Of a stretch of 64,000 bases of DNA, positions 11,507-21,321 are shown piece by piece; within the stretch, counting starts at the first letter, position 1; every line of letters begins with the position of its first letter. Under the pieces are notes generated by a model. It did no database searches, was not told the DNA's origin, and worked only from the letters and a program-made list of their open reading frames with translations. The DNA comes from an uncultured Acetatifactor sp. (GTDB lineage Bacteria > Bacillota > Clostridia > Lachnospirales > Lachnospiraceae). Both the position numbers and the translations under genes were made by a program. The stretch spans positions 62,001-126,000 of the forward strand of contig CANQBS010000001.1 in NCBI GenBank assembly GCA_947589075.1. The letters are read 5' to 3'.

Positions 11507-13867
11507 ATGGCAAATGGCAAAAGCTTAAGCATAAAAGAAATAGATGAGCTTTATCACTATCAAGGCGGAGATCTGGGCTGCTTCTGTTCTGAAAAAGGCA
11601 CCGTATTTAAGGTTTGGAGCCCTTTTGCTGAAAAAATAGAGCTGCATTTGTACCGGGACGAGGTTCAGAACGGGGATCGAAACGAGGATTGGGACAGAAG
11701 TCAGGATGGGGATCCGGGCGGGAACTCCTGGAATTCCTGCACCTTTGAAATGAAGCCCATGGAAAAGGGAGTCTGGGAACGAGCATTTCCAGAGTGCCTT
11801 CATGGTACTTTTTATGATTATACCGTATGGATAGACGGCTGCGGCAGATCTACCGCAGACCCCTATGCCTTTGCCTGCAGCTGCAATGGACAAAAGAGCA
11901 TGGCGGTGGATCTGTCCCTTACGGATCCGGAGGGGTTTAAAGAGGATACGGCGCCGCCCTTAGAAAAGGAGCAGATCATTTATGAACTGCATGTGAAGGA
12001 TTTCTCCTATGATAAGGACAGCGGGATCCCGGAGGAATACAGGGGCAAATATAAGGCATTTACCGTATCCGGAACAAACGGAGAGTATCCCACCTGCATG
12101 GAGTATTTGAAAAGGCTGGGGATCACCCATGTACATCTGCTTCCGATCTTTGATTACAGCGCCCTGGACGAGGCTGGCGGGGAGAAGCAGTATAACTGGG
12201 GGTACGATCCCATGAACTATAATGTGCCGGAAGGTTCCTATTCTACGGATCCCTTTGACGGTGCCGTCAGGATCCGGGAGTGTAAGGAGATGGTCCAGGA
12301 TCTCCATAAGAACGGGATCCGGGTCATTATGGATGTGGTGTATAATCATACCTATTCGGAAGATTCCTGGCTTGACCGGATGGTCCCAGGGTATTATTAT
12401 AGATGTTGGGGGGACGGAACCCTTTCTGACGGTTCCGCCTGTGGGAATGACATCGCTTCCGGCCGCGCCATGGTGGATGATTATATTGTGGATTCCATTC
12501 TTTACTGGGCGAGGGAATACCATATTGATGGATTCCGCTTTGACCTGATGGGCCTGCTGACTGTGGAGCTGATGAACCGGATCAGGGAGGTGCTGGACGC
12601 TGAATTCGGCAAGGGTGAAAAGCTTCTGTACGGGGAGCCGTGGAGAGCGAAGGAATCTCCTATGGAAGAAGGCACTATGGCGGCTTTGAAGTCCAATATC
12701 AGCTGTCTGGACGAAGGAATATCGGTTTTCTGCGATGATACCAGGGATGTGATCAAGGGCCATGTGTTTTATGAGGAAGTTCCCGGCTTCGTCAATGGGG
12801 CCAGGCATTTGGAGGAAAGGCTGCTCTGCGCGGTAACAGGCTGGCGCAGGAAGGAGATGCTGGCAAATGACTGGTGCAGGGCGCGAATGGGGCAGATGGG
12901 AGGATATGCCCTGAAAACGGGCACTTTTGATGAGCCTGCCTGGGAAGGGAATGAGACCGGAGAGGACTGCCCGGAACCTTTTCTTTCAGAGGAAAATGCC
13001 GGGAAGAGAGCAAATGTGGAAAACAGTATCCTGGGTTCGCAGTTTCGGACGGAGTTTGAACCCAAAAGCTGCGCTCAGGTGATCAATTACGTTTCCGCCC
13101 ATGATAATTTTACCCTCTGGGACAAACTGGTGCTGTCCATGCATGGGGAAGACGGCCGCAGCAATGAAAATCGTAAAGAAAGCATATCTGCCGGATCCCC
13201 GGGGATGTTTCAGATAAAATACAGGGATGTGCTGGCTGCAAACAAGCTGGCTGCCTTTATTTATTTTACCTGCCAGGGAAATTTATTCCTGCAGGCAGGG
13301 GAAGAATTCGGACGTACAAAATACGGGGACAGCAACAGCTTCCGTTCCTGCCCCGAAGTCAATATGCTTAAATGGCGTCAGACGGTGGATTTTTCCGATC
13401 TGGTGTCCTATTACAGCGGATTGATCCGTTTGAGGAAGCGTTTGCCCGGATTATATGACAAATCGGCGGATGCCGCAAAGCGGATCATGGGAGAAAAGGT
13501 TCACGGGGAAGGGCTGGTTTCTTTCCTGGTGGATAACCGCAGGAAGCGGGAGGAAGGATCACATCGGAAGGAAGCTTTTTTGGAAGGCGCTTCTTCAGAG
13601 TGTGTTTCTTCAGAATGCGTTTCTTCAGACTGCGCGGATTCAGAGAAAAAAGAATTCGATTGGCTTTTTATCGTATATAATGCATGCGGGACAGCGGCAG
13701 AGATAGAATTGCCCCCGGGGGAATGGACGGTGCTGGCTGACGGCATTGAAACGGACTGTCGGAAGAAAGTAAAGACAGACCGCAGCCGCCTTGTACGCGC
13801 GGAGGCCCGCAGCGGACTGATGCTGGGCGGAGCCGGATCCCTCCAGCCGCGTAAGCGTCCGGAATAG
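11507..13867 (+). CDS. Type I pullulanase / GH13 alpha-1,6-glucan debranching enzyme
   Basis: VIMDVVYNHTY, DGFRFDLMGLL, YVSAHDNFTLWDKL; N-terminal CBM48-like VWSPFAEKIELHLY. Confidence 0.9.
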   Translation: MANGKSLSIKEIDELYHYQGGDLGCFCSEKGTVFKVWSPFAEKIELHLYRDEVQNGDRNEDWDRSQDGDPGGNSWNSCTFEMKPMEKGVWERAFPECLHGTFYDYTVWIDGCGRSTADPYAFACSCNGQKSMAVDLSLTDPEGFKEDTAPPLEKEQIIYELHVKDFSYDKDSGIPEEYRGKYKAFTVSGTNGEYPTCMEYLKRLGITHVHLLPIFDYSALDEAGGEKQYNWGYDPMNYNVPEGSYSTDPFDGAVRIRECKEMVQDLHKNGIRVIMDVVYNHTYSEDSWLDRMVPGYYYRCWGDGTLSDGSACGNDIASGRAMVDDYIVDSILYWAREYHIDGFRFDLMGLLTVELMNRIREVLDAEFGKGEKLLYGEPWRAKESPMEEGTMAALKSNISCLDEGISVFCDDTRDVIKGHVFYEEVPGFVNGARHLEERLLCAVTGWRRKEMLANDWCRARMGQMGGYALKTGTFDEPAWEGNETGEDCPEPFLSEENAGKRANVENSILGSQFRTEFEPKSCAQVINYVSAHDNFTLWDKLVLSMHGEDGRSNENRKESISAGSPGMFQIKYRDVLAANKLAAFIYFTCQGNLFLQAGEEFGRTKYGDSNSFRSCPEVNMLKWRQTVDFSDLVSYYSGLIRLRKRLPGLYDKSADAAKRIMGEKVHGEGLVSFLVDNRRKREEGSHRKEAFLEGASSECVSSECVSSDCADSEKKEFDWLFIVYNACGTAAEIELPPGEWTVLADGIETDCRKKVKTDRSRLVRAEARSGLMLGGAGSLQPRKRPE
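13589..13648 (+). repeat. 15-bp tandem repeat inside the pullulanase gene, about 3-4 copies
   Basis: gcttcttcagagtgt / gtttcttcagaatgc / gtttcttcagactgc / degenerate fourth; encodes SSECVSSECVSSDC. Confidence 0.8.
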
Positions 13868-13941
13868 AGAAAATATATGTCTGCAGGGGATCCGGGAACC
13901 CTACGGAAGGCTGCAGGCAACGGAAAGGTAAGGTATTAGAC

Positions 13942-15660
13942 ATGAAAAGAGCGAGCGGTATTCTGCTTCCGGTAGCGAGCCTGCCGTCAAAATATGGGAT
14001 CGGATGTTTTTCTAAGGAGGCCTATGACTGGATCGATTATCTAAAGGAGGCCGGACAGAGCTACTGGCAGATCCTGCCCCTGGCCCCTACCAGCTATGGG
14101 GATTCTCCGTACCAGTCTTTTTCCTCTTTTGCGGGGAATCCTTATTTCATTGACCCGGAGACTTTGATCCGGGATGGCCTGCTGACCAGGGAAGAATGTG
14201 ACGGGGCTGATTTCGGAGAAGATGAATTTTCCGTGGATTATGGTAAGATATATGAAAATCGCATTCCCCTTCTCCATCTTGCCTATGAGCGCAGCGAGGC
14301 CTGGAAGGATCCGGATTTTGTGGGATTTGTCCGGGAAAATGCCTGGTGGCTGGAGGATTATGCCCTTTTTATGGCGGTAAAAAAGCGTTTTAACGGAGCG
14401 CCCTGGAGCGAATGGGCGGAGGACATCAGAAAACGCTGGGGGTATTCCCTGGATTATTACCGCAGGGAATGCTATTTTGATATTGAGTTTTATAAATATC
14501 TGCAGTTTTTATTCCACAAGCAATGGATGAAGCTGAAAGCTTACGCCAACCGGAATGGGATCGAGATTATCGGGGATATCCCCATTTATGTGGCTTTTGA
14601 TTCCGCAGACGCCTGGTCCTCTCCGGAGCTGTTTCAGTTTGATGAGGACTTCCAGCCTTTGGCGGTGGCGGGATGCCCGCCGGATGCTTTTTCCGCAGAC
14701 GGGCAGCTGTGGGGCAACCCCTTATATCGCTGGGATCATCACAGACAGACGGGGTATGATTGGTGGTGCAGGAGGATCCAGTACTGCTTCCAGCTGTATG
14801 ATGTGGTGCGCATCGACCATTTCCGGGGCTTTGATGAATATTACAGTATTCCTTTTGGGGCTGAAAATGCCAGGAAGGGGCACTGGGAAAAAGGACCGGG
14901 CATCGAACTGTTCCATACTTTGAACAGCAGGCTGGGAGCGAAACAGATCATTGCGGAGGATCTGGGATTTTTGACCCCTACCGTGGCAAGGCTTCTGAAG
15001 GACAGCGGTTATCCGGGCATGAAGGTGCTGGAGTTTGCCTTTGATCCCAGGGAAGAAACAGATTATCTGCCTCACAGCTATGACCGCAACTGCGTGGTTT
15101 ATACCGGAACCCATGATAACGAGACGCTGGTGCAATGGTATGCCGGTCTGGATCGGGAGAGCAGAGAGTTCGCGGAAGAATATATGGACAACCGGGATAC
15201 TCCTGAGGAGCAAAGATACTGGGATTTCGTCCGTATGGCCATGATGAGCTGCGCCAATACCTGCGTGATCCCCATTCAGGATTACATAGGACTGGATCAA
15301 GAAGCGCGCATCAACCATCCCTCCACATTGGGCGGCAACTGGAAATGGAGGCTGGATCCCGCGCTTTTGACAGAAGAGCTTTCCCGGAAGATTTACGGGC
15401 TCACCAGGATCAGCGCGAGGCTTTCCGATCTGATGAAGAGGCGGGAGCAGGAGGCGCTGGAACAGGAAAAGAAAAGGGAACAGGAAGAACTGGAACAGGA
15501 AAAACTGGAACAGGAAAAACTGGAACAGGAAAAACAGCAGGAACAGGAAAAAAAGCAGGAACAGGAAATGCCGGAGCAGGAAAAGAAGCAGGAAATACCG
15601 GAACAGGGACTGAAAAGACAGGCTGGAGAAAAGAAAGGGACGGGAAAAGAAAATTTATGA
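13942..15660 (+). CDS. malQ: 4-alpha-glucanotransferase (amylomaltase)
   Basis: RASGILLPVASLPSKYGIGCFSKEAYDWIDYLKEAGQSYWQILPLAPTSYGDSPYQ; IDHFRGFDEYYSIP; GTHDNETLVQW. Confidence 0.95.
   Translation: MKRASGILLPVASLPSKYGIGCFSKEAYDWIDYLKEAGQSYWQILPLAPTSYGDSPYQSFSSFAGNPYFIDPETLIRDGLLTREECDGADFGEDEFSVDYGKIYENRIPLLHLAYERSEAWKDPDFVGFVRENAWWLEDYALFMAVKKRFNGAPWSEWAEDIRKRWGYSLDYYRRECYFDIEFYKYLQFLFHKQWMKLKAYANRNGIEIIGDIPIYVAFDSADAWSSPELFQFDEDFQPLAVAGCPPDAFSADGQLWGNPLYRWDHHRQTGYDWWCRRIQYCFQLYDVVRIDHFRGFDEYYSIPFGAENARKGHWEKGPGIELFHTLNSRLGAKQIIAEDLGFLTPTVARLLKDSGYPGMKVLEFAFDPREETDYLPHSYDRNCVVYTGTHDNETLVQWYAGLDRESREFAEEYMDNRDTPEEQRYWDFVRMAMMSCANTCVIPIQDYIGLDQEARINHPSTLGGNWKWRLDPALLTEELSRKIYGLTRISARLSDLMKRREQEALEQEKKREQEELEQEKLEQEKLEQEKQQEQEKKQEQEMPEQEKKQEIPEQGLKRQAGEKKGTGKENL
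15447..15606 (+). repeat. Tandem, interrupted 15-bp repeats (ctggaacaggaaaaa type) in the malQ 3' end
   Basis: Repeated gaacaggaaaa(a/g) units; encodes an EQEKLEQEKLEQEKQQEQEKKQ tail. Confidence 0.85.
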
Positions 15661-17801
15661 GATTCCTCTACGGAAAGCAGGACTGGAAGACATTTGAGAG
15701 GGGAGAAGAGAACTGCTATCTGATGACCAACGGACTGGGGGGATTTTCCTCCTTAAGCATGACGGGCTCCTGCAGCCGCAATGACCAGGCGGTGCTTATG
15801 GCGTGCCTGCAGTCCCCCAATCACAGATATAACATGATACACAGGCTGGAGGAGAAGCTGACAGTAGGGGAGCGGACCCTTACTTTGTCCAGCCAGGATT
15901 TCCAGCGCAGGGAAAACAGGGAGGAGGGCTATCTCTATCAGACCCGGTTCACCTATGAGGATTATCCCCAATGGACCTACCTTGCGGAGGGCGTGGAGGT
16001 CATCCGGACCATTATTCTGGCCCATGGCACCAATGCGGTGGGAATTTCCTATGATATCAGAAATCATTCCAGTGACCCAGTGACCCTGGAGGTCTATCCT
16101 CACTTGCAGTTTGTGCCGAAAGGGGTTCGTCTGTCCGCAAAGCAGGAGTTTACGGTGGAGGCAGGCAGGATCACGGTGCTGGATCCTCCTGCCAGTGATT
16201 CTGATGCAGATCATTCCTCCGGGGATAAGCCGTCTGCTGATAAAAAAGTAATTTCCGGCCTGCAGGCGGGCAAGATCACTTCCAATGGCATGTGTCTGCG
16301 TTTTTATACTACGGGGATGTGGCAGGAGGTGGAGCATCGGTTCTGTGATACCCTGTATTACAGGGATGATGTCCGGGACGGCAAGATGGAGCTGGGCAGA
16401 AGCGCCGTGAACCATAAGCTGATCCTGCAGGTTCCCTCTAAGGAGAAAAAGGTTCTGGAAGCTGTCTATGGAACGGACGTCACCCTTCCTTCCATGGATG
16501 AGGTGAAGGAAAGCCTTGTGTCCTACCGTAAGAGCTGGAGACAGAAAAGCGGATTTACGGATGAAACTGCTCTGACCCTTTGCGCGGCGGCGAGCCAGTT
16601 TATCTCATACCGCGCTTCTACCAGAAAGCAGACCATCCTGGCGGGTTTCCCCTTCTTTGAGGATTGGGGCAGGGATACCATGATCGCCCTGCTGGGCTGT
16701 TGTTTATCTGCCAGGCAGTTTCAGGTGGCGGAGGATATCCTGCGCACCTTTATGCAGTACTGCAGGAAAGGGCTTATGCCGAATCTCTTTCCGGAAGGCA
16801 GGGATGCCCCGGGATATAATACTGTGGATGCCTCTCTCTTGTTTATCGTAGCGGTATATGAATATTTTCAGCGGACTAAGGACTACAATTTTGTCAACAG
16901 CGCATACAGCGTCATGGCTCAGATCATAGAGTGGTATGAAAAGGGAACGGATTATGGGATCCACATGGATGAGGACGGTCTGATCACGGCTGGTCAGGAT
17001 TATGACCAGGTGACCTGGATGGACGTGCGCATCGGGGATATCCTGCCTACTCCCAGGCACGGCAAGCCGGTGGAGATCAACGCCTACTGGTATAACGCCC
17101 TGCGGATCATGGAGATCTTCCGAAAGTCCCATACCGAGGACGAAAAGGATTACGGCGCTATGGCAGAGAGGGCGCTGCAGAGCTTTCAGGAAAAGTTCTG
17201 GAATGAAGAAGCGGGCTGCCTGAAGGATGTGCTGGTCATGGAAGGCACGGGAAACAGTATGGGGAGCTTGGGAAGCACGGAAAGCATGGGCAGTATGGGT
17301 CCGGCATATGGCGGGAAGACTTGCGGATGCAGAGAAAAGGCTTCCGAATGCCAGATCCGCTGTAATCAGATCTGGGCGGTATCCCTGCCTTTTTCCCTGC
17401 TTTCTCCCGAAAAGGAAAAACAGGTGGTGGAGATGGTGTTCCGCAGACTTTATACCCCTTATGGCTTGAGGAGCCTGGATCCGCTGGATTCACAGTTCCG
17501 CCCGTTTTACGGAGGAGCCCAGATGGATCGGGACCTGGCTTACCACCAGGGGACCATATGGGTTTTCCCTCTGGGGGGCTTTTACCTGGCTTATCTTAAG
17601 GTCATGGGATACTCCGAGGAAGCGAAAGAAAATGTCCGCAGGCAGCTGGCAAGCATAGAAGCGGCGCTCAGGGAGGGCTGTATAGGACAGCTTCCCGAAA
17701 TTTATGACGGAGAGAACCCGACTTCTTCCAAAGGCTGCTTTGCACAGGCCTGGAGCGTGGGAGAAATGCTCAGGGTTTATGAGGCGGTGCGCGCATCTTA
17801 A
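15657..17801 (+). CDS. Amylo-alpha-1,6-glucosidase / glycogen debranching enzyme
   Basis: NCYLMTNGLGGFSS, AGFPFFEDWGRDTMIAL, MPNLFPEGRDAPGYNTVDASLLFI, NQIWAVSLPFSLL; ATGA overlap with the malQ stop. Confidence 0.9.
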   Translation: MRFLYGKQDWKTFERGEENCYLMTNGLGGFSSLSMTGSCSRNDQAVLMACLQSPNHRYNMIHRLEEKLTVGERTLTLSSQDFQRRENREEGYLYQTRFTYEDYPQWTYLAEGVEVIRTIILAHGTNAVGISYDIRNHSSDPVTLEVYPHLQFVPKGVRLSAKQEFTVEAGRITVLDPPASDSDADHSSGDKPSADKKVISGLQAGKITSNGMCLRFYTTGMWQEVEHRFCDTLYYRDDVRDGKMELGRSAVNHKLILQVPSKEKKVLEAVYGTDVTLPSMDEVKESLVSYRKSWRQKSGFTDETALTLCAAASQFISYRASTRKQTILAGFPFFEDWGRDTMIALLGCCLSARQFQVAEDILRTFMQYCRKGLMPNLFPEGRDAPGYNTVDASLLFIVAVYEYFQRTKDYNFVNSAYSVMAQIIEWYEKGTDYGIHMDEDGLITAGQDYDQVTWMDVRIGDILPTPRHGKPVEINAYWYNALRIMEIFRKSHTEDEKDYGAMAERALQSFQEKFWNEEAGCLKDVLVMEGTGNSMGSLGSTESMGSMGPAYGGKTCGCREKASECQIRCNQIWAVSLPFSLLSPEKEKQVVEMVFRRLYTPYGLRSLDPLDSQFRPFYGGAQMDRDLAYHQGTIWVFPLGGFYLAYLKVMGYSEEAKENVRRQLASIEAALREGCIGQLPEIYDGENPTSSKGCFAQAWSVGEMLRVYEAVRAS

Positions 17802-17901
17802 ATTTTTTTAAATTTTTCAGATACCCCTATGAAAATTGTTTTTTTTATGCTAATATGAACAATGGAAATCCAGAAGACCATCAGAAAGGGGTAGAGTTTT
17901 C

Positions 17902-18894
17902 ATGCAGTGCACAGATATAGGAATCGATCTGGGGACAGCCAGCATTCTGGTCTACATCAGAGGAAAAGGTGTTGTACTGAAGGAGCCGTCTGTTGTAGCT
18001 TTTGATAGAGATACGAATAAGATAAAAGCCATCGGTGAGGATGCCCGTCTGATGTTGGGACGTACGCCCGGCAATATTGTGGCGGTCCGCCCCCTGAGAC
18101 AGGGAGTGATCTCTGACTATGTGGTGACGGAGAAGATGATGAAATATTTTATCCAGAAAGCTCTTGGCAAGAGGACCTTCCGGAAGCCCCGCATCGCGGT
18201 GTGCGTACCCAGCGGCGTGACAGAAGTAGAGAAGAAGGCGGTGGAAGACGCTACCTACCAGGCGGGAGCCAGGGAGGTGTCCATCATAGAGGAACCGATT
18301 GCGGCAGCCATCGGAGCCGGCATTGACATTTCCAAGCCCTGCGGCAATATGATCGTGGACATCGGCGGCGGTACTTCTGATATTGCGGTGATTTCTCTGG
18401 GCGGCACAGTGGTCAGCGCTTCCATTAAGATCGCAGGGGATGACTTTGACGAAGCCATCGTCCGCTACATGCGCAAGAAGCACAATCTGCTCATCGGCGA
18501 GAGAACAGCGGAAGACCTGAAGATCAAGATTGGCTCCTGCTATCCGAGACTGGAGCCGGATTATATGGATGTCAGAGGACGCAACCTGGTGACAGGTCTT
18601 CCGAAGACAGTGAAGGTATCCTCTGAGGAGACGGAGGAGGCGTTAAAGGAGACCACGGCTCAGATCGTGGACACCATTCACAGCGTTCTGGAGAAGACGC
18701 CCCCCGAGCTGGCTGCGGATATTGCGGACAGGGGAATCGTCCTGACCGGCGGCGGAAGCCTGTTAAGAGGTCTGGAGGATCTGATCGCCTCCAAGACCGG
18801 TATCAATACGATGACTGCTGAAGATCCCATGACCGCCGTGGCGGTGGGAACCGGTAAATATGTGGAATTCCTCTCCAGTTATCATGAGGAATAA
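17902..18894 (+). CDS. mreB: MreB/Mbl-family rod shape-determining protein
   Basis: IGIDLGTASILVYIRGKGVVLKEPSVVAFD; MIVDIGGGTSDIAVISLGG; GIVLTGGGSLLRGL. Confidence 0.94.
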   Translation: MQCTDIGIDLGTASILVYIRGKGVVLKEPSVVAFDRDTNKIKAIGEDARLMLGRTPGNIVAVRPLRQGVISDYVVTEKMMKYFIQKALGKRTFRKPRIAVCVPSGVTEVEKKAVEDATYQAGAREVSIIEEPIAAAIGAGIDISKPCGNMIVDIGGGTSDIAVISLGGTVVSASIKIAGDDFDEAIVRYMRKKHNLLIGERTAEDLKIKIGSCYPRLEPDYMDVRGRNLVTGLPKTVKVSSEETEEALKETTAQIVDTIHSVLEKTPPELAADIADRGIVLTGGGSLLRGLEDLIASKTGINTMTAEDPMTAVAVGTGKYVEFLSSYHEE

Positions 18895-18928
18895 AGCTCG
18901 ATGATCAGAGCAGTATCAGAAGAAGTCC

Positions 18929-18953
18929 GGCTGCTGGCCCCAGCAGCCTTTTT
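18929..18953 (+). terminator. Rho-independent terminator after mreB
   Basis: GGCTGCTG-gccc-CAGCAGCC-TTTTT. Confidence 0.85.
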
Positions 18954-19040
18954 CTGATTATATGCCGGATTTGACCTGAATCCCGGGACAATAGGGATAC
19001 CTGAAGAATAGAACCTGATCATGGCTGCGGCGAGGATGAG

Positions 19041-21248
19041 ATGGAAACTGTAAACGGTTATGTGGAGCATATTATTTTTCAGAATAAGGAGAATGGATAT
19101 ACCGTTTTGAATCTGGCAACCGAGGAAGGGGAAATCACCTGCGTCGGAAGCTGCAGGGGGCTGACGGAGGGAGAGACTATCTGCGTACAGGGAGAAAACG
19201 TGGAGCATCCTCTTTATGGCAGCCAGTTTAAAATATCCTCCTATCAGGCCATAGCTCCTTATGACCGCGTCAGTATGGAGCGTTACCTGGGCTCCGGCGC
19301 CGTAAAAGGGGTAGGGGCCGCTCTGGCAGCCAGAATCGTAAAAAAATTTGGGGATGATACTTTTCGCATCATAGAGGAAGAGCCGGAGCGTCTGGCTGAG
19401 ATTAAAGGGATCAGTGAGAAAAAAGCCCGGGAGATCGGTCTGCAGATGGAAGAAAGGAAGGATCTCAGAGAGGCGCTGGTGTACCTTCAGCAGTTCGGCA
19501 TTTCCAATACCCTTGCGGTTCGAATATACGATGCATACGGGATAAGGCTTTATAATATTATGAAAGAAAATCCCTATCAGCTTGCGGAGGATATTTCAGG
19601 CATAGGCTTCAGGACGGCGGATGAAATCGCCGCGAAGATCGGGATCCATACGGATTCGGATTACCGTATCAGAAGCGGGCTGCTCTATGTTTTATCCCAG
19701 GCATCCGGAGAGGGACACTGCTATCTCCCTATGGATCTGCTTCTGGAGCGGGCCGGCGAACTGCTGGGGATCCCCGGGGAAGATATCCGTCCCCAGGCGG
19801 ACAATTTGTGCATGGACCGAAAGCTGGTCATAAAAGGAGATCAGGTGTTTGCCGCTTCCTTTTATTATGCGGAGCTGAATTGCGCCAGAATGCTTCATGA
19901 GCTTGATCTGCCCCTTTCCCAGGAGGGAGAAGAATCTGTCAGAAGGAAACTGGAGGGGCTCGCCGCCGGCCTGCGCATCGAACTGGATGAACTGCAGCTG
20001 GAGGCGGTGCTGGAGGCGGTAAAAAGAGGCGTATTTATCCTTTCCGGAGGACCCGGGACCGGCAAAACCACCACTATCAATATGATGCTCCGCTACTTTG
20101 AGGCGGAAGGGCTGGACATTTTTCTGGCGGCTCCTACGGGCAGGGCGGCTAAAAGAATGACGGAGGCCACAGGGTATGAGGCCAGGACGATCCACCGGAT
20201 GCTTGAATTAAACGGCGATCTGTCGGACCGGAATGCCCGCAGCGCCCGGTTTGAGCGGAATGAAGAGAATCCCCTGGAGACGGATGTGATCATTATTGAT
20301 GAGATGTCCATGGTGGATCTGCCCCTTTTTCAGTCTCTTCTGCGGGCTGTGGTGCCGGGGACCAGGCTGATACTGGTAGGGGACGTGGATCAGCTTCCCA
20401 GTGTCGGACCGGGACAGGTGCTTCGGGACCTGATGGAAAGCAAAGCCTTCCCCATGCTGGTCCTGCACAGGATCTTCCGGCAGGCCAAGGGAAGCGACAT
20501 CGTCGTCAATGCTCACCGCATCAACAATGGGGAGCAGATCGCCCTGGACAATAAAAGCCGGGATTTTTTCCTTTTGGAGCGTTCTAATGTGAATGTGATC
20601 TATAAGCATATGATTCAGCTGATCCAGGATATGCTTCCCAAATACGTCAAGGCTTCCCCTTATGACATTCAGGTACTCACTCCCATGCGCAAAGGGCCGT
20701 TGGGGGCGGAAACGCTGAACGAGATCCTGCAGAGGTATCTGAATCCTCCCGGCTCCTCCCGCAGGGAACACCTGTCAGGGAATACCATATTTCGGGAAGG
20801 CGATAAAGTCATGCAGGTAAAAAATGATTATCAGCTGGAGTGGGAGGTGTTAAGCCGGTATGGGATCCCTGTAGAGAAGGGAGCGGGGGTCTTTAACGGG
20901 GATATGGGAAAGATCCTGGAGATCGATGAGGATCTGGCTCAGATGGTGGTGGAATTCGACGAAATGCGGCGTGTAACTTATCCTTTCAGTCTGTTGGATG
21001 AGCTGGAGCTGTCCTATGCGGTTACGATCCATAAGTCCCAGGGCAGCGAATATCCCGCGGTCATCATGCCCCTGCTGGGGGGACCTAAAATGCTGTTTAA
21101 CAGGAATCTCCTGTATACGGGGGTTACAAGGGCGAAGAGCTGTGTTACCATTCTCGGCAGCAGCGCCGTGGTCCGCGGCATGATCGACAATGTGAGTGAG
21201 AACAAAAGATATACCGCTCTCAGAGAACGTATCATGGAGCTTACTTAA
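19041..21248 (+). CDS. recD2: RecD-like ATP-dependent DNA helicase (RecD2 family)
   Basis: LSGGPGTGKTTTINMML, AAPTGRAAKRMTEATG, DEMSMVDLPLF, ELSYAVTIHKSQGSEYPAVIMPL. Confidence 0.94.
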   Translation: METVNGYVEHIIFQNKENGYTVLNLATEEGEITCVGSCRGLTEGETICVQGENVEHPLYGSQFKISSYQAIAPYDRVSMERYLGSGAVKGVGAALAARIVKKFGDDTFRIIEEEPERLAEIKGISEKKAREIGLQMEERKDLREALVYLQQFGISNTLAVRIYDAYGIRLYNIMKENPYQLAEDISGIGFRTADEIAAKIGIHTDSDYRIRSGLLYVLSQASGEGHCYLPMDLLLERAGELLGIPGEDIRPQADNLCMDRKLVIKGDQVFAASFYYAELNCARMLHELDLPLSQEGEESVRRKLEGLAAGLRIELDELQLEAVLEAVKRGVFILSGGPGTGKTTTINMMLRYFEAEGLDIFLAAPTGRAAKRMTEATGYEARTIHRMLELNGDLSDRNARSARFERNEENPLETDVIIIDEMSMVDLPLFQSLLRAVVPGTRLILVGDVDQLPSVGPGQVLRDLMESKAFPMLVLHRIFRQAKGSDIVVNAHRINNGEQIALDNKSRDFFLLERSNVNVIYKHMIQLIQDMLPKYVKASPYDIQVLTPMRKGPLGAETLNEILQRYLNPPGSSRREHLSGNTIFREGDKVMQVKNDYQLEWEVLSRYGIPVEKGAGVFNGDMGKILEIDEDLAQMVVEFDEMRRVTYPFSLLDELELSYAVTIHKSQGSEYPAVIMPLLGGPKMLFNRNLLYTGVTRAKSCVTILGSSAVVRGMIDNVSENKRYTALRERIMELT

Positions 21249-21250
21249 AA

Positions 21251-21286
21251 TAGTACCAGTTCAGGCGGCTGGCTGAACTGGTACTA
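21251..21286. other. Perfect 14-bp inverted repeat (hairpin) between recD2 and comF
   Basis: TAGTACCAGTTCAG-gcggctgg-CTGAACTGGTACTA; no T-run on the + strand, TTTT on the - strand. Confidence 0.85.
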
Positions 21287-21321
21287 AAGTATCGGAGAAG
21301 GTCTGCGGAAAGGCAGGCAAA

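Noticed and set aside
15345-15656. N-terminal extension of the GDE ORF (GTGKTGTGKT... looks like Walker A repeats)
   Set aside because: Alternate-frame translation of the malQ 3' repeats; the ATGA-coupled start at 15657 is better and the family start MRFLYGKQDW fits.
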